Source: Hymenobacter cyanobacteriorum | Lineage (GTDB): Bacteria; Bacteroidota; Bacteroidia; Cytophagales; Hymenobacteraceae | DNA: 64,000 bases | Assembly: GCF_022631375.1 (NCBI RefSeq) | Contig: NZ_JALBGC010000003.1 | Location: 248,001-312,000 of the forward strand | Direction: 5' to 3' | In this document: one piece after another, positions 32,273 through 43,828 of the stretch | Layout of the letters: every line of letters starts with the position of its first letter | Position numbering within the stretch: position 1 is the stretch's first letter | Program-made: the position numbers and the translations under genes | The notes under the pieces: generated by a model | Seen by the model: only the letters and a program-made list of their open reading frames with translations | Database searches by the model: none | What the model was told of the DNA's origin: nothing

Positions 32273-34966
32273 ATGCCCAACGCCTTCGTCCTGCCGCTCC
32301 TGCCCGACTTGCCCATCATCGCGGCGCTGCCTGAGTTGCGGGCCGCGCTGGCTGCCAATAGCCGCGTGGTACTGGAAGCGCCGCCCGGCGCGGGCAAAAC
32401 CACTGTGGTACCGCTGGAGCTACTGGCCGCCGCGTGGCGCCACCCCGACGATAAAATTCTGGTGCTGGAGCCGCGCCAACTGGCCGTGCGCGGCGCGGCC
32501 GCCCGGCTGGCCCAGCTGCTGGGTGAGCCCGTGGGCCGCACCATCGGCTACCGGGTGCGGCTTGATAGCAAAGTCAGTAAAGAAACCCGCGTGGAAGTCA
32601 TCACGGAGGGCATTCTCACGCGCATGATTCAGGACGACCCGGCACTGGAAGGCGTGGCGGCAGTGGTATTTGATGAATTTCACGAGCGAAGTTTGAACGC
32701 CGACCTCGGCCTGGCGCTGGCGCTGGATGCGCAGGCCGTGCTGCGGCCCGAGCTGCGCATTCTGATAATGAGTGCCACGCTGGAGGCCCAGCGGCTGGGC
32801 CAGTGGCTGCCCGCGCCGGTGGTGTCGTCGGCGGGCTTTCTGTTTCCGATTGAAACGCACTACCTCGACCCACGCCGGGCTTCGGCCCTGCCCAACAAGC
32901 CGAATGAACGGCTGGCCGAGCTGGTGCCCGCGCAGGTAAAAGCAGCTTTAAATGCCCACCCGGAAGGCGATATTCTGGTGTTCCTGCCCGGCGTGGGCGA
33001 CTTGCAGCGCAGCGCCCGCAAGCTCGAATCGTTGGCTGATAACATCGACCTGCACCTGCTGCACGGCGAATTGCCCCTCGAAACGCAGGATGCCGCGCTG
33101 CGGCCATCGAAAGCCGGCCGGCGCAAGGTCATTCTGGCCACCAGCATTGCCGAAACCAGCCTCACCATCGAGGGCGTGCGGGTGGTGATTGACGGCGGGT
33201 TTGCGCGGGTGCCGCGCTTCGTGCCCCGCACCGGCTTCACCACCCTTGAAACCGTACCGGTGGCCCGCGCCGCCGCCGACCAGCGCCGGGGCCGCGCCGG
33301 TCGCCTTGCGCCCGGCACCTGCTACCGCCTCTGGACCGAAGCCGAGCACCACAACCTGCCGGCGCACCGCCCGCCCGAAATCCACACCGCCGACCTCAGT
33401 AGCCTCGCTCTGGAACTGGCCCTCTGGGGTGCGGCCGAACCTACGAGTTTGCGCTGGCTGGACGTGCCGCCGGCCGCGGCGTTTTCGCAGGCGCGGGAAT
33501 TGTTGATTCGATTAGGCGCAGTAGGGGCGGGGCCTGCCCCCGCCCAATCGTCCGCATTGAACACTCAAGCTCCCCTTACGACCGGGCGGGGGCAGGCCCC
33601 GCCCCTACTCCCTACGCGCCACGGCCGCCAGCTGGCCACGCTGGGCCTGCCGCCTCGCCTGGGCCACCTCGTAGTGCGCGGGCAGGAACTGGGCCATGGC
33701 GTGGCCGCTGCGTCGTTGGCAGCATTATTGGCCGAGCGTGACCTGTTGCGTTGGGCCGCTCCTACCGACACGCGCCCCGCTCCGCCCGACCTGCGCCTGC
33801 GCCTCGAAGCGCTGGCCAGCGGTCGGCCGCCCCTGCCCGGCCTGGCCCTGCACCACGCCACCCTGCAACGGGTGCGCGACGTGGCCCGCAACCTCACCGG
33901 CCGGCTGGGCAAGTCGAGCAATCCACCAACCCACCAATCCGCTCACCCACCAGTGGGCCTGCTCACCGCGCTGGCCTATCCGGACCGGCTGGCCCAGCGC
34001 GAAACCCACGACCGCCTGCGCCTCGTGACCGGTCAGCGCGTGAGTCTGAACACGACCGATGTGGACCCGCAGGCCACGTTTTTCGCGGTGGCGCACTTGG
34101 CGGGCACGGCCTCGGCTCCGCGCGCCACGCTGGCCGCCCCGCTCGGGCAGGATGAGCTGGAGCTGGCCTTCGCCGACCAGATTACGAGCTCCGACGAAGT
34201 GCGCTACGACCCTGCCACCCAGCGCGTGACCGGCCGCCGCGTGCGCCGCCTGGGCGCATTGCTGCTCGATGAAAAGGTCATCGGCCAGCCTGAACCGGCG
34301 CTGGTGGCGCGGGCCCTGCTCGATTATTTGCAGGAAGCCGGCGTGAGCAAGCTGAACTGGACGCCCGCCGCCCGCCAGCTGCAGCAGCGGCTGGTGTTTC
34401 TGCGGCAGCACTTCGTCGTGTCCGAAACCGGCCTGACAACTGACAACGAACAACCATCAACTACAAATTGGCCGGCTTTCGATGACGCCACGCTGGCCCA
34501 CGAGCTGGCCGACTGGCTCGGCCCGCACCTCACCGGCCTCAAAACCCTCGACCAGGTGCAGCGCCTCGACCTGTACGAGCCGCTGCTGGCGCGCCTGCCC
34601 GGCGGCTGGAACCAGCGCCAGGAGCTCGACCGCCTCGCTCCGGCCGCGCTCGAAGTGCCCAGCGGCTCACACATCACCCTGGATTACAGCGACCCGGCCG
34701 CGCCCGTGCTGGCCGTGAAATTACAGGAGTTGTTCGGCCTGACCGAAACGCCCACCGTGGCCGCCGGCCGCGTGCCGCTGCTGCTGCACCTGCTGTCGCC
34801 GGGCGGGCGGCCGGCGCAGGTCACGCGCGACTTGCGCAGCTTTTGGGAGAAGGGCTATTTCGAGGTGCGCAAGGATTTGAAGGGCCGCTACCCCCGCCAC
34901 CCCTGGCCCGACAAGCCAATGGAGCACATTCCAACCCGCCTCACTAAGAAGCGGCTGGGACAGTAG
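32273..34966 (+). CDS. hrpB: ATP-dependent helicase HrpB
   Basis: The 897-residue DEAH-type helicase has Walker A GAGKTTVVPL, the box DEFHERSLNADLGLAL, SATLE as motif III, the helicase C domain with TSIAETSLTIEGV and DQRRGRAGR, and the HrpB-specific C-terminal domain ending in KGRYPRHPWPD. Its role is RNA/DNA unwinding; the physiological substrate is poorly defined. It is about 80 residues longer than typical HrpB. The excess maps to three low-conservation inserts: residues about 417-446 (a complete GC-rich palindrome), about 550-562, and about 721-733 (tandem heptamers). ATG 32273 is selected because the domain starts there; a TAATTTTG box lies 5 bp before it. Confidence 0.93.
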   Translation: MPNAFVLPLLPDLPIIAALPELRAALAANSRVVLEAPPGAGKTTVVPLELLAAAWRHPDDKILVLEPRQLAVRGAAARLAQLLGEPVGRTIGYRVRLDSKVSKETRVEVITEGILTRMIQDDPALEGVAAVVFDEFHERSLNADLGLALALDAQAVLRPELRILIMSATLEAQRLGQWLPAPVVSSAGFLFPIETHYLDPRRASALPNKPNERLAELVPAQVKAALNAHPEGDILVFLPGVGDLQRSARKLESLADNIDLHLLHGELPLETQDAALRPSKAGRRKVILATSIAETSLTIEGVRVVIDGGFARVPRFVPRTGFTTLETVPVARAAADQRRGRAGRLAPGTCYRLWTEAEHHNLPAHRPPEIHTADLSSLALELALWGAAEPTSLRWLDVPPAAAFSQARELLIRLGAVGAGPAPAQSSALNTQAPLTTGRGQAPPLLPTRHGRQLATLGLPPRLGHLVVRGQELGHGVAAASLAALLAERDLLRWAAPTDTRPAPPDLRLRLEALASGRPPLPGLALHHATLQRVRDVARNLTGRLGKSSNPPTHQSAHPPVGLLTALAYPDRLAQRETHDRLRLVTGQRVSLNTTDVDPQATFFAVAHLAGTASAPRATLAAPLGQDELELAFADQITSSDEVRYDPATQRVTGRRVRRLGALLLDEKVIGQPEPALVARALLDYLQEAGVSKLNWTPAARQLQQRLVFLRQHFVVSETGLTTDNEQPSTTNWPAFDDATLAHELADWLGPHLTGLKTLDQVQRLDLYEPLLARLPGGWNQRQELDRLAPAALEVPSGSHITLDYSDPAAPVLAVKLQELFGLTETPTVAAGRVPLLLHLLSPGGRPAQVTRDLRSFWEKGYFEVRKDLKGRYPRHPWPDKPMEHIPTRLTKKRLGQ
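33521..33608. repeat. 88 bp GC-rich palindrome inside hrpB, copy 3
   Basis: GTAGGGGCGGGGCCTGCCCC is mirrored by GGGGGCAGGCCCCGCCCCTAC at the right end (33608). The arms match intergenic copies at 18096 and 36884. The helicase frame runs through it without a stop, encoding a Pro/Ala/Gly-rich linker just before the conserved HGRQLATLGLPPRLGH segment. Confidence 0.9.
33921..33957. repeat. Degenerate CCACCAA-type tandem repeat inside hrpB
   Basis: ATCCACCAACCCACCAATCC and following bases form a C/A-rich near-tandem array of about seven-base units. It encodes SNPPTHQSAHPP, a stretch without counterpart in typical HrpB. Confidence 0.5.
34433..34467. repeat. Five tandem heptamers inside hrpB
   Basis: CTGACAA CTGACAA CGAACAA, then CCATCAA CTACAAA: five consecutive seven-base units, each ending in AA. 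It encodes a TDNEQPSTTN-type linker in the helicase. Similar heptamer arrays form intergenic hairpins elsewhere in the window. Confidence 0.65.
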
Positions 34967-35080
34967 TGCGGGGCTGAATCAACGGTTTTTACAGAAAGAG
35001 AAACCCAGCTAAAAAACCATTTCGCCGCCGGGAAGTCGTCGCGTAACTTCGTAGAAAATCAGTCTTTTTTCTCCCGTTAC

Positions 35081-35995
35081 ATGGCTTCTACTGCTACTCC
35101 CGAAGCGCCGGTTATTGCCGGCGACCGGCTCACGCCGGGCTGGCTCAAAATCGTTTGGCTCTACCTGATGCTGGTACCAGCGCTGGTATGGGGCTTTTCC
35201 AGCTTGTCGGGCTCGCGCAGCCTGGCCTCGGCCCTGATTACGATCATCACGGTAGGGTTCGGGCATTCTATTGGTCTGCACCGGGGCATCATTCACCGCT
35301 CGTACCGCTGCGCCCGGTTTACGCGGGGACTGCTGGCATACTTGTTTGTGCATACGGGGCTGGGCGGGCCGCTGTCGTGGGTGCGGGTGCACTACTTCCG
35401 CGACTACTGGCAGAACCGAATGGATTGCCCGGCCTACTTCCGCTACGACCATTCCATGGCGAAGGACTACTACTGGAACCTGCACTTCGCCCTGAAATCG
35501 GGCGACATCAGCCGCTACGAAATCCCCGATGAAGACCTGTACGACCCCTGGCTGGCCTTCCTCGAAAAAACCTGGTACCTGCACGTATTGGCAGCGGCCG
35601 GCCTTATCTGGGCCTTTTTCGGGTTCGAAGCCATGATAGTGTGCGTGCCGCTGCGCATCAGCATCACCATTCTGGGGCACTGGTTCGTGGGCTTCATCTC
35701 GCACAAATACGGCTACGCCCGCTACGACATCGACGACGCCACCGAGCACGGCTACAACAACTGGGTGCTGGGCGCGCTGTCCTTCGGCGAGGGCTTCCAC
35801 AACAACCACCACGCCCACCCCAGCTCGGCCAAAATGAGCACCGAATGGTACGAGCTCGACCTGGGCTGGTACCTGGTAGCCGGCCTGCGCGCCGTGGGCC
35901 TGGTGTGGGATGTGCAGGTAGTCGGCCACGACCACACGCAGAAAGCCCGCGCCAAAGAGCGCAGCTTCCGCTGGCGCTGGCCCTGGCAGGACTAG
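35081..35995 (+). CDS. Membrane fatty-acid desaturase with divergent second histidine box
   Basis: The 304-residue protein has four to five membrane helices. Histidine box 1 is GLHRGIIHRSY (HX4H) and box 3 is GFHNNHHAHPS (HNxHH). The usual HRxHH of box 2 is replaced by VHYFRDYWQNR, resembling the HDxRDWAQR-type subgroup of desaturases. It probably introduces a double bond into acyl chains (acyl-CoA or phospholipid-bound) at the inner membrane to adjust fluidity. The start ATG 35081 is the first in frame. The regiospecificity cannot be read from sequence. Confidence 0.85.
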   Translation: MASTATPEAPVIAGDRLTPGWLKIVWLYLMLVPALVWGFSSLSGSRSLASALITIITVGFGHSIGLHRGIIHRSYRCARFTRGLLAYLFVHTGLGGPLSWVRVHYFRDYWQNRMDCPAYFRYDHSMAKDYYWNLHFALKSGDISRYEIPDEDLYDPWLAFLEKTWYLHVLAAAGLIWAFFGFEAMIVCVPLRISITILGHWFVGFISHKYGYARYDIDDATEHGYNNWVLGALSFGEGFHNNHHAHPSSAKMSTEWYELDLGWYLVAGLRAVGLVWDVQVVGHDHTQKARAKERSFRWRWPWQD

Positions 35996-36004
35996 CCGCC
36001 GGGG

Positions 36005-36844
36005 TTAGCGCATCTCATTCTCGTCCAAGAAGTTCTTGCCGTCGGCCCGCGGCGAGTAGTGGCGGTGCAGCCAGCGGCTTAGGCCGCCGAGGCCCGGCAG
36101 CAGCACCCGCTCGGTGATGTTAGCCTGGTCGAGCTTGTCGCGTACTTCCCACTTGAGGCGAGCCGGCAGAATGATGCGGAAGTAGAGGTCGGGCCGGTCG
36201 GCCAGCCAGTCGTGCAGTACGCTCTGGGCCGTGCTCATCAAAGAGAATAAAGCGTACTGGTGCACAATGCGGGCATCGAGGCTCGGCGGCTCCAGAAACA
36301 GTACGTAGGGCTCGGCTTGTAGCTCTTCGAGTTCGCGCAGGCTGCTGCTCACGGGCTGCAGCAGCTCGGAGGTGAAGACGTTGGAGCCTTCGGCCTGCAG
36401 GGCTTGGCGCAGGCGCTGGGGCAGGTGCTCGGCCGCCTTCACGTAGTTCAGCGCCCAAATGATGCCGTCTTCGTGGTAGGCCGCGAGGTCGTCGGTGGCA
36501 AAGTGCAGGGCTACGTAGGGCGAGTACGTCCAGTCGAGCAGGCGGGTGGGCAGGCCGTGGTGCTGGGCCAGCGCCAGCCAGTCCCAGGTGCTGCTCGTGG
36601 CGGTGGGCAGGCTGGTTTCGCGGGCATACTTGCGGAAGTTGCGCAGCAGGTGGTGCTCCAGGTTCTGATACTCGCCGCCGAGGCGCTGCAAACTGGTTTC
36701 GAGCTGAAAATGGCGCGAACGGCCGCCCCGGTACACAAACGGCGACCGGAACCGCCCAATGCGCGCGTCCCAGGTGTCCTGAAACAGCAGCCGCTGCAGG
36801 TCTTCCCAGGAAGTGGCGGTATAGTCGTTGGCAGAAAGAGGCAT
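36005..36844 (-). CDS. FRG-domain protein
   Basis: The protein has 279 residues. The FRG signature is present: FVYRGGRSRHFQLETSLQRL, then HHLLRNFRKYA, and the diagnostic WDWLALAQHHGLPTRLLDWT and YSPYVALHFAT. FRG proteins are found in phage-defence, toxin-like and uncharacterised contexts, and their activity is unknown. No defence genes are adjacent. ATG 36844 fits, with a TATCTTCG box (minus strand) 4 bp upstream at 36849-36856. The upstream extension to 36958 would overlap the palindrome at 36884 and is rejected. Confidence 0.87.
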   Translation of the reverse strand: MPLSANDYTATSWEDLQRLLFQDTWDARIGRFRSPFVYRGGRSRHFQLETSLQRLGGEYQNLEHHLLRNFRKYARETSLPTATSSTWDWLALAQHHGLPTRLLDWTYSPYVALHFATDDLAAYHEDGIIWALNYVKAAEHLPQRLRQALQAEGSNVFTSELLQPVSSSLRELEELQAEPYVLFLEPPSLDARIVHQYALFSLMSTAQSVLHDWLADRPDLYFRIILPARLKWEVRDKLDQANITERVLLPGLGGLSRWLHRHYSPRADGKNFLDENEMR

Positions 36845-36883
36845 GGGGCGAAGATACGGTGGGCGGGCGGGGCTTATATTGAG

Positions 36884-36971
36884 GTAGGGGCGGGGCTTGT
36901 CCCCGCCCGGTCGTTGAACGGAATCGTTGAGGCGATTCTGACGACCGGGCGGGGACAAGCCCCGCCCCTAC
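36884..36971. repeat. 88 bp GC-rich palindrome, copy 2
   Basis: GTAGGGGCGGGGCTTGTCCC at 36884 is mirrored by GGGGACAAGCCCCGCCCCTAC ending at 36971, loop about 27 bp. It lies between the FRG and SDR genes, both on the minus strand. Confidence 0.9.
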
Positions 36972-36983
36972 CTCATACGCACC

Positions 36984-37835
36984 TTACTCCCCCGCTGGAA
37001 AGTCCGCCGCGTCGCCCACTTCGGCATACTGCTCCAGCTCCTTCGCAATGCCAGCGAATTTCTCGCGCGCACCCTTCACGGCGGCTTTGCCCAGCGGCAG
37101 GTGCAGCGGCGGGTTCTCCAGCTGCACCACGTCGTACATGGCTTTGGCGGCGCGCACCGGGTCGCCGGGCTGCTTGCCGCTGTAGCCCTGAATGCCGCGC
37201 AGATTTTCGCCCACGGTGGCCTCGTAATCGGCAATTTTAGTATTGGCAATGGTGGCCGACTCGCCCGCCCACTTCGTGCGGAAGCCGCTGGGCTCGATGT
37301 TCGTCACCTTAATGCCCAGTGGGGCCACTTGTTGGCTCAAACTCTCGCCAATGGCCTCCAAGGCAAACTTCGAGGCGTTGTAGATGCCCACTCCAGGGAA
37401 GGTTTTCAGCCCGCCGATGCTGGTGATGTTGAGCACGTGGCCCGAGCGCTGCTTGCGCAACTGCGGCAGCACGGCCCGCAACACGTGCAGCGCGCCGAAC
37501 ACGTTCACGTCGAACTGGCGTTGTACTTCCTCGGCGGGCACTTCTTCAATGCTGCCCATCGAGCCGTAGCCCGCGTTGTTCACGATGACATCGAGCTGAT
37601 TGAATTTAGCAATGGCGTCGGCAATGGCGGTTTTGACGGTGGCTTCGTCGGTTACATCGCACACCAAGCCCAAGGTGCGACCTTCAGCTTTTTTCGTGAA
37701 TTCATCGGCCTGCCCGGGCTTGCGGAAGGTGGCGGCCACCCGGTCGCCTTTTTCGAGCACGTAGTCGGCCAGGGCTTCGCCGAAACCGGACGAAGCGCCG
37801 GTAATAAACCAGGTTTTGGCAGTGGAATCAGACAT
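36984..37835 (-). CDS. Short-chain dehydrogenase/reductase
   Basis: The 283-residue classical SDR has cofactor motif TGASSGFG at residues about 13-20, NNAG, the catalytic Ser in NITSIGG, and YNASK (Tyr/Lys). The C-terminal segment after PSGFRTKWAGESA resembles SDR family members annotated as oxidoreductases acting on small carbonyl compounds. The substrate is unknown. ATG 37835. A long inverted repeat follows upstream at 37924. Confidence 0.9.
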   Translation of the reverse strand: MSDSTAKTWFITGASSGFGEALADYVLEKGDRVAATFRKPGQADEFTKKAEGRTLGLVCDVTDEATVKTAIADAIAKFNQLDVIVNNAGYGSMGSIEEVPAEEVQRQFDVNVFGALHVLRAVLPQLRKQRSGHVLNITSIGGLKTFPGVGIYNASKFALEAIGESLSQQVAPLGIKVTNIEPSGFRTKWAGESATIANTKIADYEATVGENLRGIQGYSGKQPGDPVRAAKAMYDVVQLENPPLHLPLGKAAVKGAREKFAGIAKELEQYAEVGDAADFPAGE

Positions 37836-37923
37836 AATAAGTCATTTATTGAAATGGTAGGTGTTAAGACGGGTTGGGGTAGGCAATTGTTTGCGGATAG
37901 ATTGTTTGCGGGCAGTTAATACC

Positions 37924-38030
37924 GTCTGTCATCCTGAGCTTGCGAAGGACCTTATCACCGATGAACAGCTTGCAGTGAATTCGAAACGTGCTGGCGTGAC
38001 AAGGTCCTTTGCAAGCTCAGGATGACAGAC
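37924..38030. repeat. Long inverted repeat, GTCATCCTGAGC family
   Basis: The 35 bp arms 37924-37958 and 37996-38030 are reverse complements with a 37 bp loop (core GTCATCCTGAGCTTGCGAAG). It lies between the divergent SDR and esterase genes. Confidence 0.9.
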
Positions 38031-38107
38031 GCCTCCAAAGCCCCCGCTGGTCATGCCGTACCTTCACGGCCCGAATTCTCCCATCCTTCCAATCCCACCC
38101 ACTTCCC

Positions 38108-41088
<2,981 letters not shown>

Positions 41089-41112
41089 CATTTGGATTGT
41101 CGCGCGGTTTGC

Positions 41113-41154
41113 AGCGGGCAGCGGTTGGCGAGGGCCGGCGCTGCCCGCTTTTTT
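41113..41154 (+). terminator. Rho-independent terminator of guaB
   Basis: AGCGGGCAGCG (41113-41123) pairs with CGCTGCCCGCT (41139-41149), followed by a T-run to 41154. It is 25 bp after the guaB stop. Confidence 0.88.
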
Positions 41155-41269
41155 ACATACTCGCCGCGTGAACCCTTTTCGGGCCGCTACTTGTATCTTG
41201 CACGCCGGTTGAGCGTCGCCTGAAGGGGCGGCGGGCTGGCGCGCATCTGCTTATTCCTGGTTACTGTCT

Positions 41270-43366
41270 GTGGCTCAACGCTTACTCCCTACTCTTCTTC
41301 TTTTCAGCCTGCTGAGCTGGGTGCTGCTCCTCTTGAGCGCGCTCAGCCATTCGGGCGCGGGTCCGTGGCTGGGCCAGTGGCCGCAGTGGAGCACGCAGCT
41401 CACGCAGGCGGCTTTCGCATTAAGCGTATTCTTGTATTACCGCTATCAGCCCTCGCCGCTGCATGGGCAGCAGTTTGTGAAGCTGCTCAAGCGGTTGCTC
41501 ACCGGGCCGGGCCTGCTGGCGCTGGGCTGCGTAGGCCTGCACCTGCTGGAAGTAGCCGCGCAGGACGAGCCGGTTTTCAGCAGCAACAGCCTGTTTTTCA
41601 CGACCATCTACACGGTCAACTTAGGCCTGTTCGTTATTTTTCTGGCTCGTACCAACTATGCGTGGCGGGCGCTGGTGCTATTCCGGGCCTCGCCGCGCCT
41701 ACAGAAAGAGTGGACGCTGTTCGAAGTGCTGCTGGGGGCCACCCTGCTGTTTCGCCTCGTGGGCATCGACCCGCCAGCTTACATCGGCACGCCCATTGTG
41801 GTGCTGCTGGGCCTGTTTGGTGTGTACCTGAGCGGGCACCAGAAATGGGTGGCCTACCTCAGCCAGCGCGACAAGTGGCGGGCCGTGCTGCTGCAGGCCG
41901 GGCTGCTGCTGGGCGTCCTCATCTTCGTGCAGTATTTCCGCGTCACGCAGGTCGACCCGCAGCTGATTGCGCCGCGGCCGCAGTATGCGTTTCTGCTGCT
42001 CACGGCCTTCTTCTCGGCGTTTTATGCCCTGATGGGTTTGATGGTCACGTTCTTTAACCTGCCCATTTCCGACATCGTGGAGCAGCGCCGCAACGAGATT
42101 CTGCGGCTCCAGCGCCTCACCCAGATTATCCAGCGCGGCCAGACGTCGGGCGAGGTGTACCGCATTCTGCTCGAATCGGCGGCCCAGACGGTGAACGCCG
42201 ATGCCGCCTGGCTCGACCTCGACCCGGCCCACACCGGCGTCGAGGCCAGCCAGGCCACGCTCTGCCTCAATTTCTCGCCCGAGCAGGCCCGCGAGCTACG
42301 CGCCCGCCTGACCACCTACGACCTGCCCGAAGGTGAGTTCATCACCAACGACCTGCACCTGCGCCCTGGTTTCGAGGGCACCCTGCAACACTACCGCTCG
42401 CTGTTGCAACTGCCCTTGCGCGGGCTGCACTACAACTACGGCATGCTCTACCTGCTGAAGGAGGAGCCCCACACCTTCCACCACGAAGACCTGAGCATCC
42501 TGCAAACCTTCACCGGACAGGCCGTGCTCAGCATCGAAAACTTGGAGCTGGTGCAAACCTCGCTGGCCAACCAGCGCACCCAGGAAGAGTTGAAAATCGC
42601 CTCGCAGGTCCAGGACAGCCTCATCCCGAAAAACCTGCCCACGGATAACTGGTTCGACATCAGCTCGCACTCGTTGGCGGCCAAGGAAGTGGGCGGCGAC
42701 TTCTACGATTTCCTGCACCTGCCGGGCCGCCGCCTGGCCGTCATTATCGGCGACGTGAGCGGCAAGGGCGTCACGGCCGCCTTCCACATGGCCCAGATGA
42801 AAGGCATCTTTCATTCGCTGATGCAGGAAAACCCGCTGGCCAAGAACGAGCGCGACAAATTCCCGGTGCCCAGCAAGTTCATGGCCCAGGCCAACACTGC
42901 CCTCATCCACTGTCTGGAGAAGTCTTCGTTCATCACGTCGTCGCTCTACATCATTGATTACGAGCAGGGCGGTTTCGTATTTGCCCGCGCCGGGCACTGC
43001 CACACGCTCTACTACCACGCCATGCGCGAGGAGGTATTCTACTTCGAATCACAGGGCCTTGGGCTGGGCATCATCCGCAACGACTCGTACGAGAAGCACA
43101 TCAAAAACCAGTTTTACGACTACAGCCCGGGCGATGTGATGGTGATTTACACCGACGGCATCGTGGAAGCCCGCGGCGGCGACGGCACCGACGAGTACGG
43201 CGAAGACCGCCTGAAGCTGCGGCTGGAAGAAAGTTATTTCCAGGAAGCCCACGACATCAAAAACTTTATCCTCGACGACCTTAACGCGTTTACGTCCGGC
43301 CACCCCATTCACGACGACCAAACCCTGCTCGTCATTAAATTCAAGTCGGCCCAACCCCTGCCGTAG
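41270..43366 (+). CDS. Membrane SpoIIE-type (RsbU-like) protein phosphatase with GAF domain
   Basis: The protein has 698 residues. Residues 1-270 carry about seven or eight membrane helices forming a sensory module. Residues about 285-430 resemble a GAF domain. A coiled linker (QRTQEELKIASQVQDSLIP) leads into the PP2C-like SpoIIE catalytic domain (about 465-690) with the metal-binding motifs EVGGDFYDF and GDVSGKGV and the terminal HDDQTLLVIKF. By family it dephosphorylates an anti-anti-sigma protein in a partner-switching pathway. The STAS and RsbW-like genes follow directly. Translation starts at a GTG (41270). Confidence 0.9.
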   Translation: MAQRLLPTLLLFSLLSWVLLLLSALSHSGAGPWLGQWPQWSTQLTQAAFALSVFLYYRYQPSPLHGQQFVKLLKRLLTGPGLLALGCVGLHLLEVAAQDEPVFSSNSLFFTTIYTVNLGLFVIFLARTNYAWRALVLFRASPRLQKEWTLFEVLLGATLLFRLVGIDPPAYIGTPIVVLLGLFGVYLSGHQKWVAYLSQRDKWRAVLLQAGLLLGVLIFVQYFRVTQVDPQLIAPRPQYAFLLLTAFFSAFYALMGLMVTFFNLPISDIVEQRRNEILRLQRLTQIIQRGQTSGEVYRILLESAAQTVNADAAWLDLDPAHTGVEASQATLCLNFSPEQARELRARLTTYDLPEGEFITNDLHLRPGFEGTLQHYRSLLQLPLRGLHYNYGMLYLLKEEPHTFHHEDLSILQTFTGQAVLSIENLELVQTSLANQRTQEELKIASQVQDSLIPKNLPTDNWFDISSHSLAAKEVGGDFYDFLHLPGRRLAVIIGDVSGKGVTAAFHMAQMKGIFHSLMQENPLAKNERDKFPVPSKFMAQANTALIHCLEKSSFITSSLYIIDYEQGGFVFARAGHCHTLYYHAMREEVFYFESQGLGLGIIRNDSYEKHIKNQFYDYSPGDVMVIYTDGIVEARGGDGTDEYGEDRLKLRLEESYFQEAHDIKNFILDDLNAFTSGHPIHDDQTLLVIKFKSAQPLP

Positions 43367-43387
43367 GCCCCACGTATCGCCCTCATT

Positions 43388-43717
43388 ATGAAAGTTACCG
43401 CGCAACCCTCCGCCGATACCCTCACGCTCCTGCTCGATGGCGAGCTCGACGCTAGCTCCGCCATTGTGCTTGATACCGAGCTGGCGAAGCCCGATATTCT
43501 GAACTATCGCAAGGTCCTCATCGACTGCGCCAAGCTCAGCTACATTTCCTCGGCCGGCCTGGGCGTCTTCATCTCCCACCTGCAGCGTTTCCAGGATGCC
43601 AACGTGAAGCTGGTGTTCTTCAACATGCAGGAAAAAGTCTTCAACGTGTTCGAAATCCTGGGCCTCGATGCGCTCATGACCATCGTGCCCAGCCTCACCG
43701 AAGCCGAAGCTGCCTAA
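43388..43717 (+). CDS. STAS-domain anti-anti-sigma factor (RsbV-like)
   Basis: The 109-residue single STAS domain has the strand LTLLLDGELDASSAIVLDTE and the conserved phosphorylation-site region LSYISSAGLGVF, with the regulatory Ser in SSAG at about residue 60. By family it binds and inhibits an anti-sigma kinase when unphosphorylated. It is encoded 21 bp downstream of the SpoIIE phosphatase and upstream of the RsbW-like kinase, so the three genes form one module. Confidence 0.92.
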   Translation: MKVTAQPSADTLTLLLDGELDASSAIVLDTELAKPDILNYRKVLIDCAKLSYISSAGLGVFISHLQRFQDANVKLVFFNMQEKVFNVFEILGLDALMTIVPSLTEAEAA

Positions 43718-43725
43718 TTGAAGTT

Positions 43726-43818
43726 TTGAGTGTTGAGGGTTAAATGTTGAGTTAATGAGCGTTTTGTCTCTTTTGAACTACACATTTAGTAACTCAACAT
43801 TCAACCCTCAACACTCAA
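43726..43818. repeat. Inverted repeat built from TTGAG/GTTGAG heptamer-like units
   Basis: The arms 43726-43754 and 43790-43818 are 29 bp reverse complements. The sequence repeats GTTGAGG and GTTGAGT-like units. It lies between the STAS and RsbW-like genes, in the same orientation as both. Confidence 0.75.
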
Positions 43819-43828
43819 CATTTCCAAA

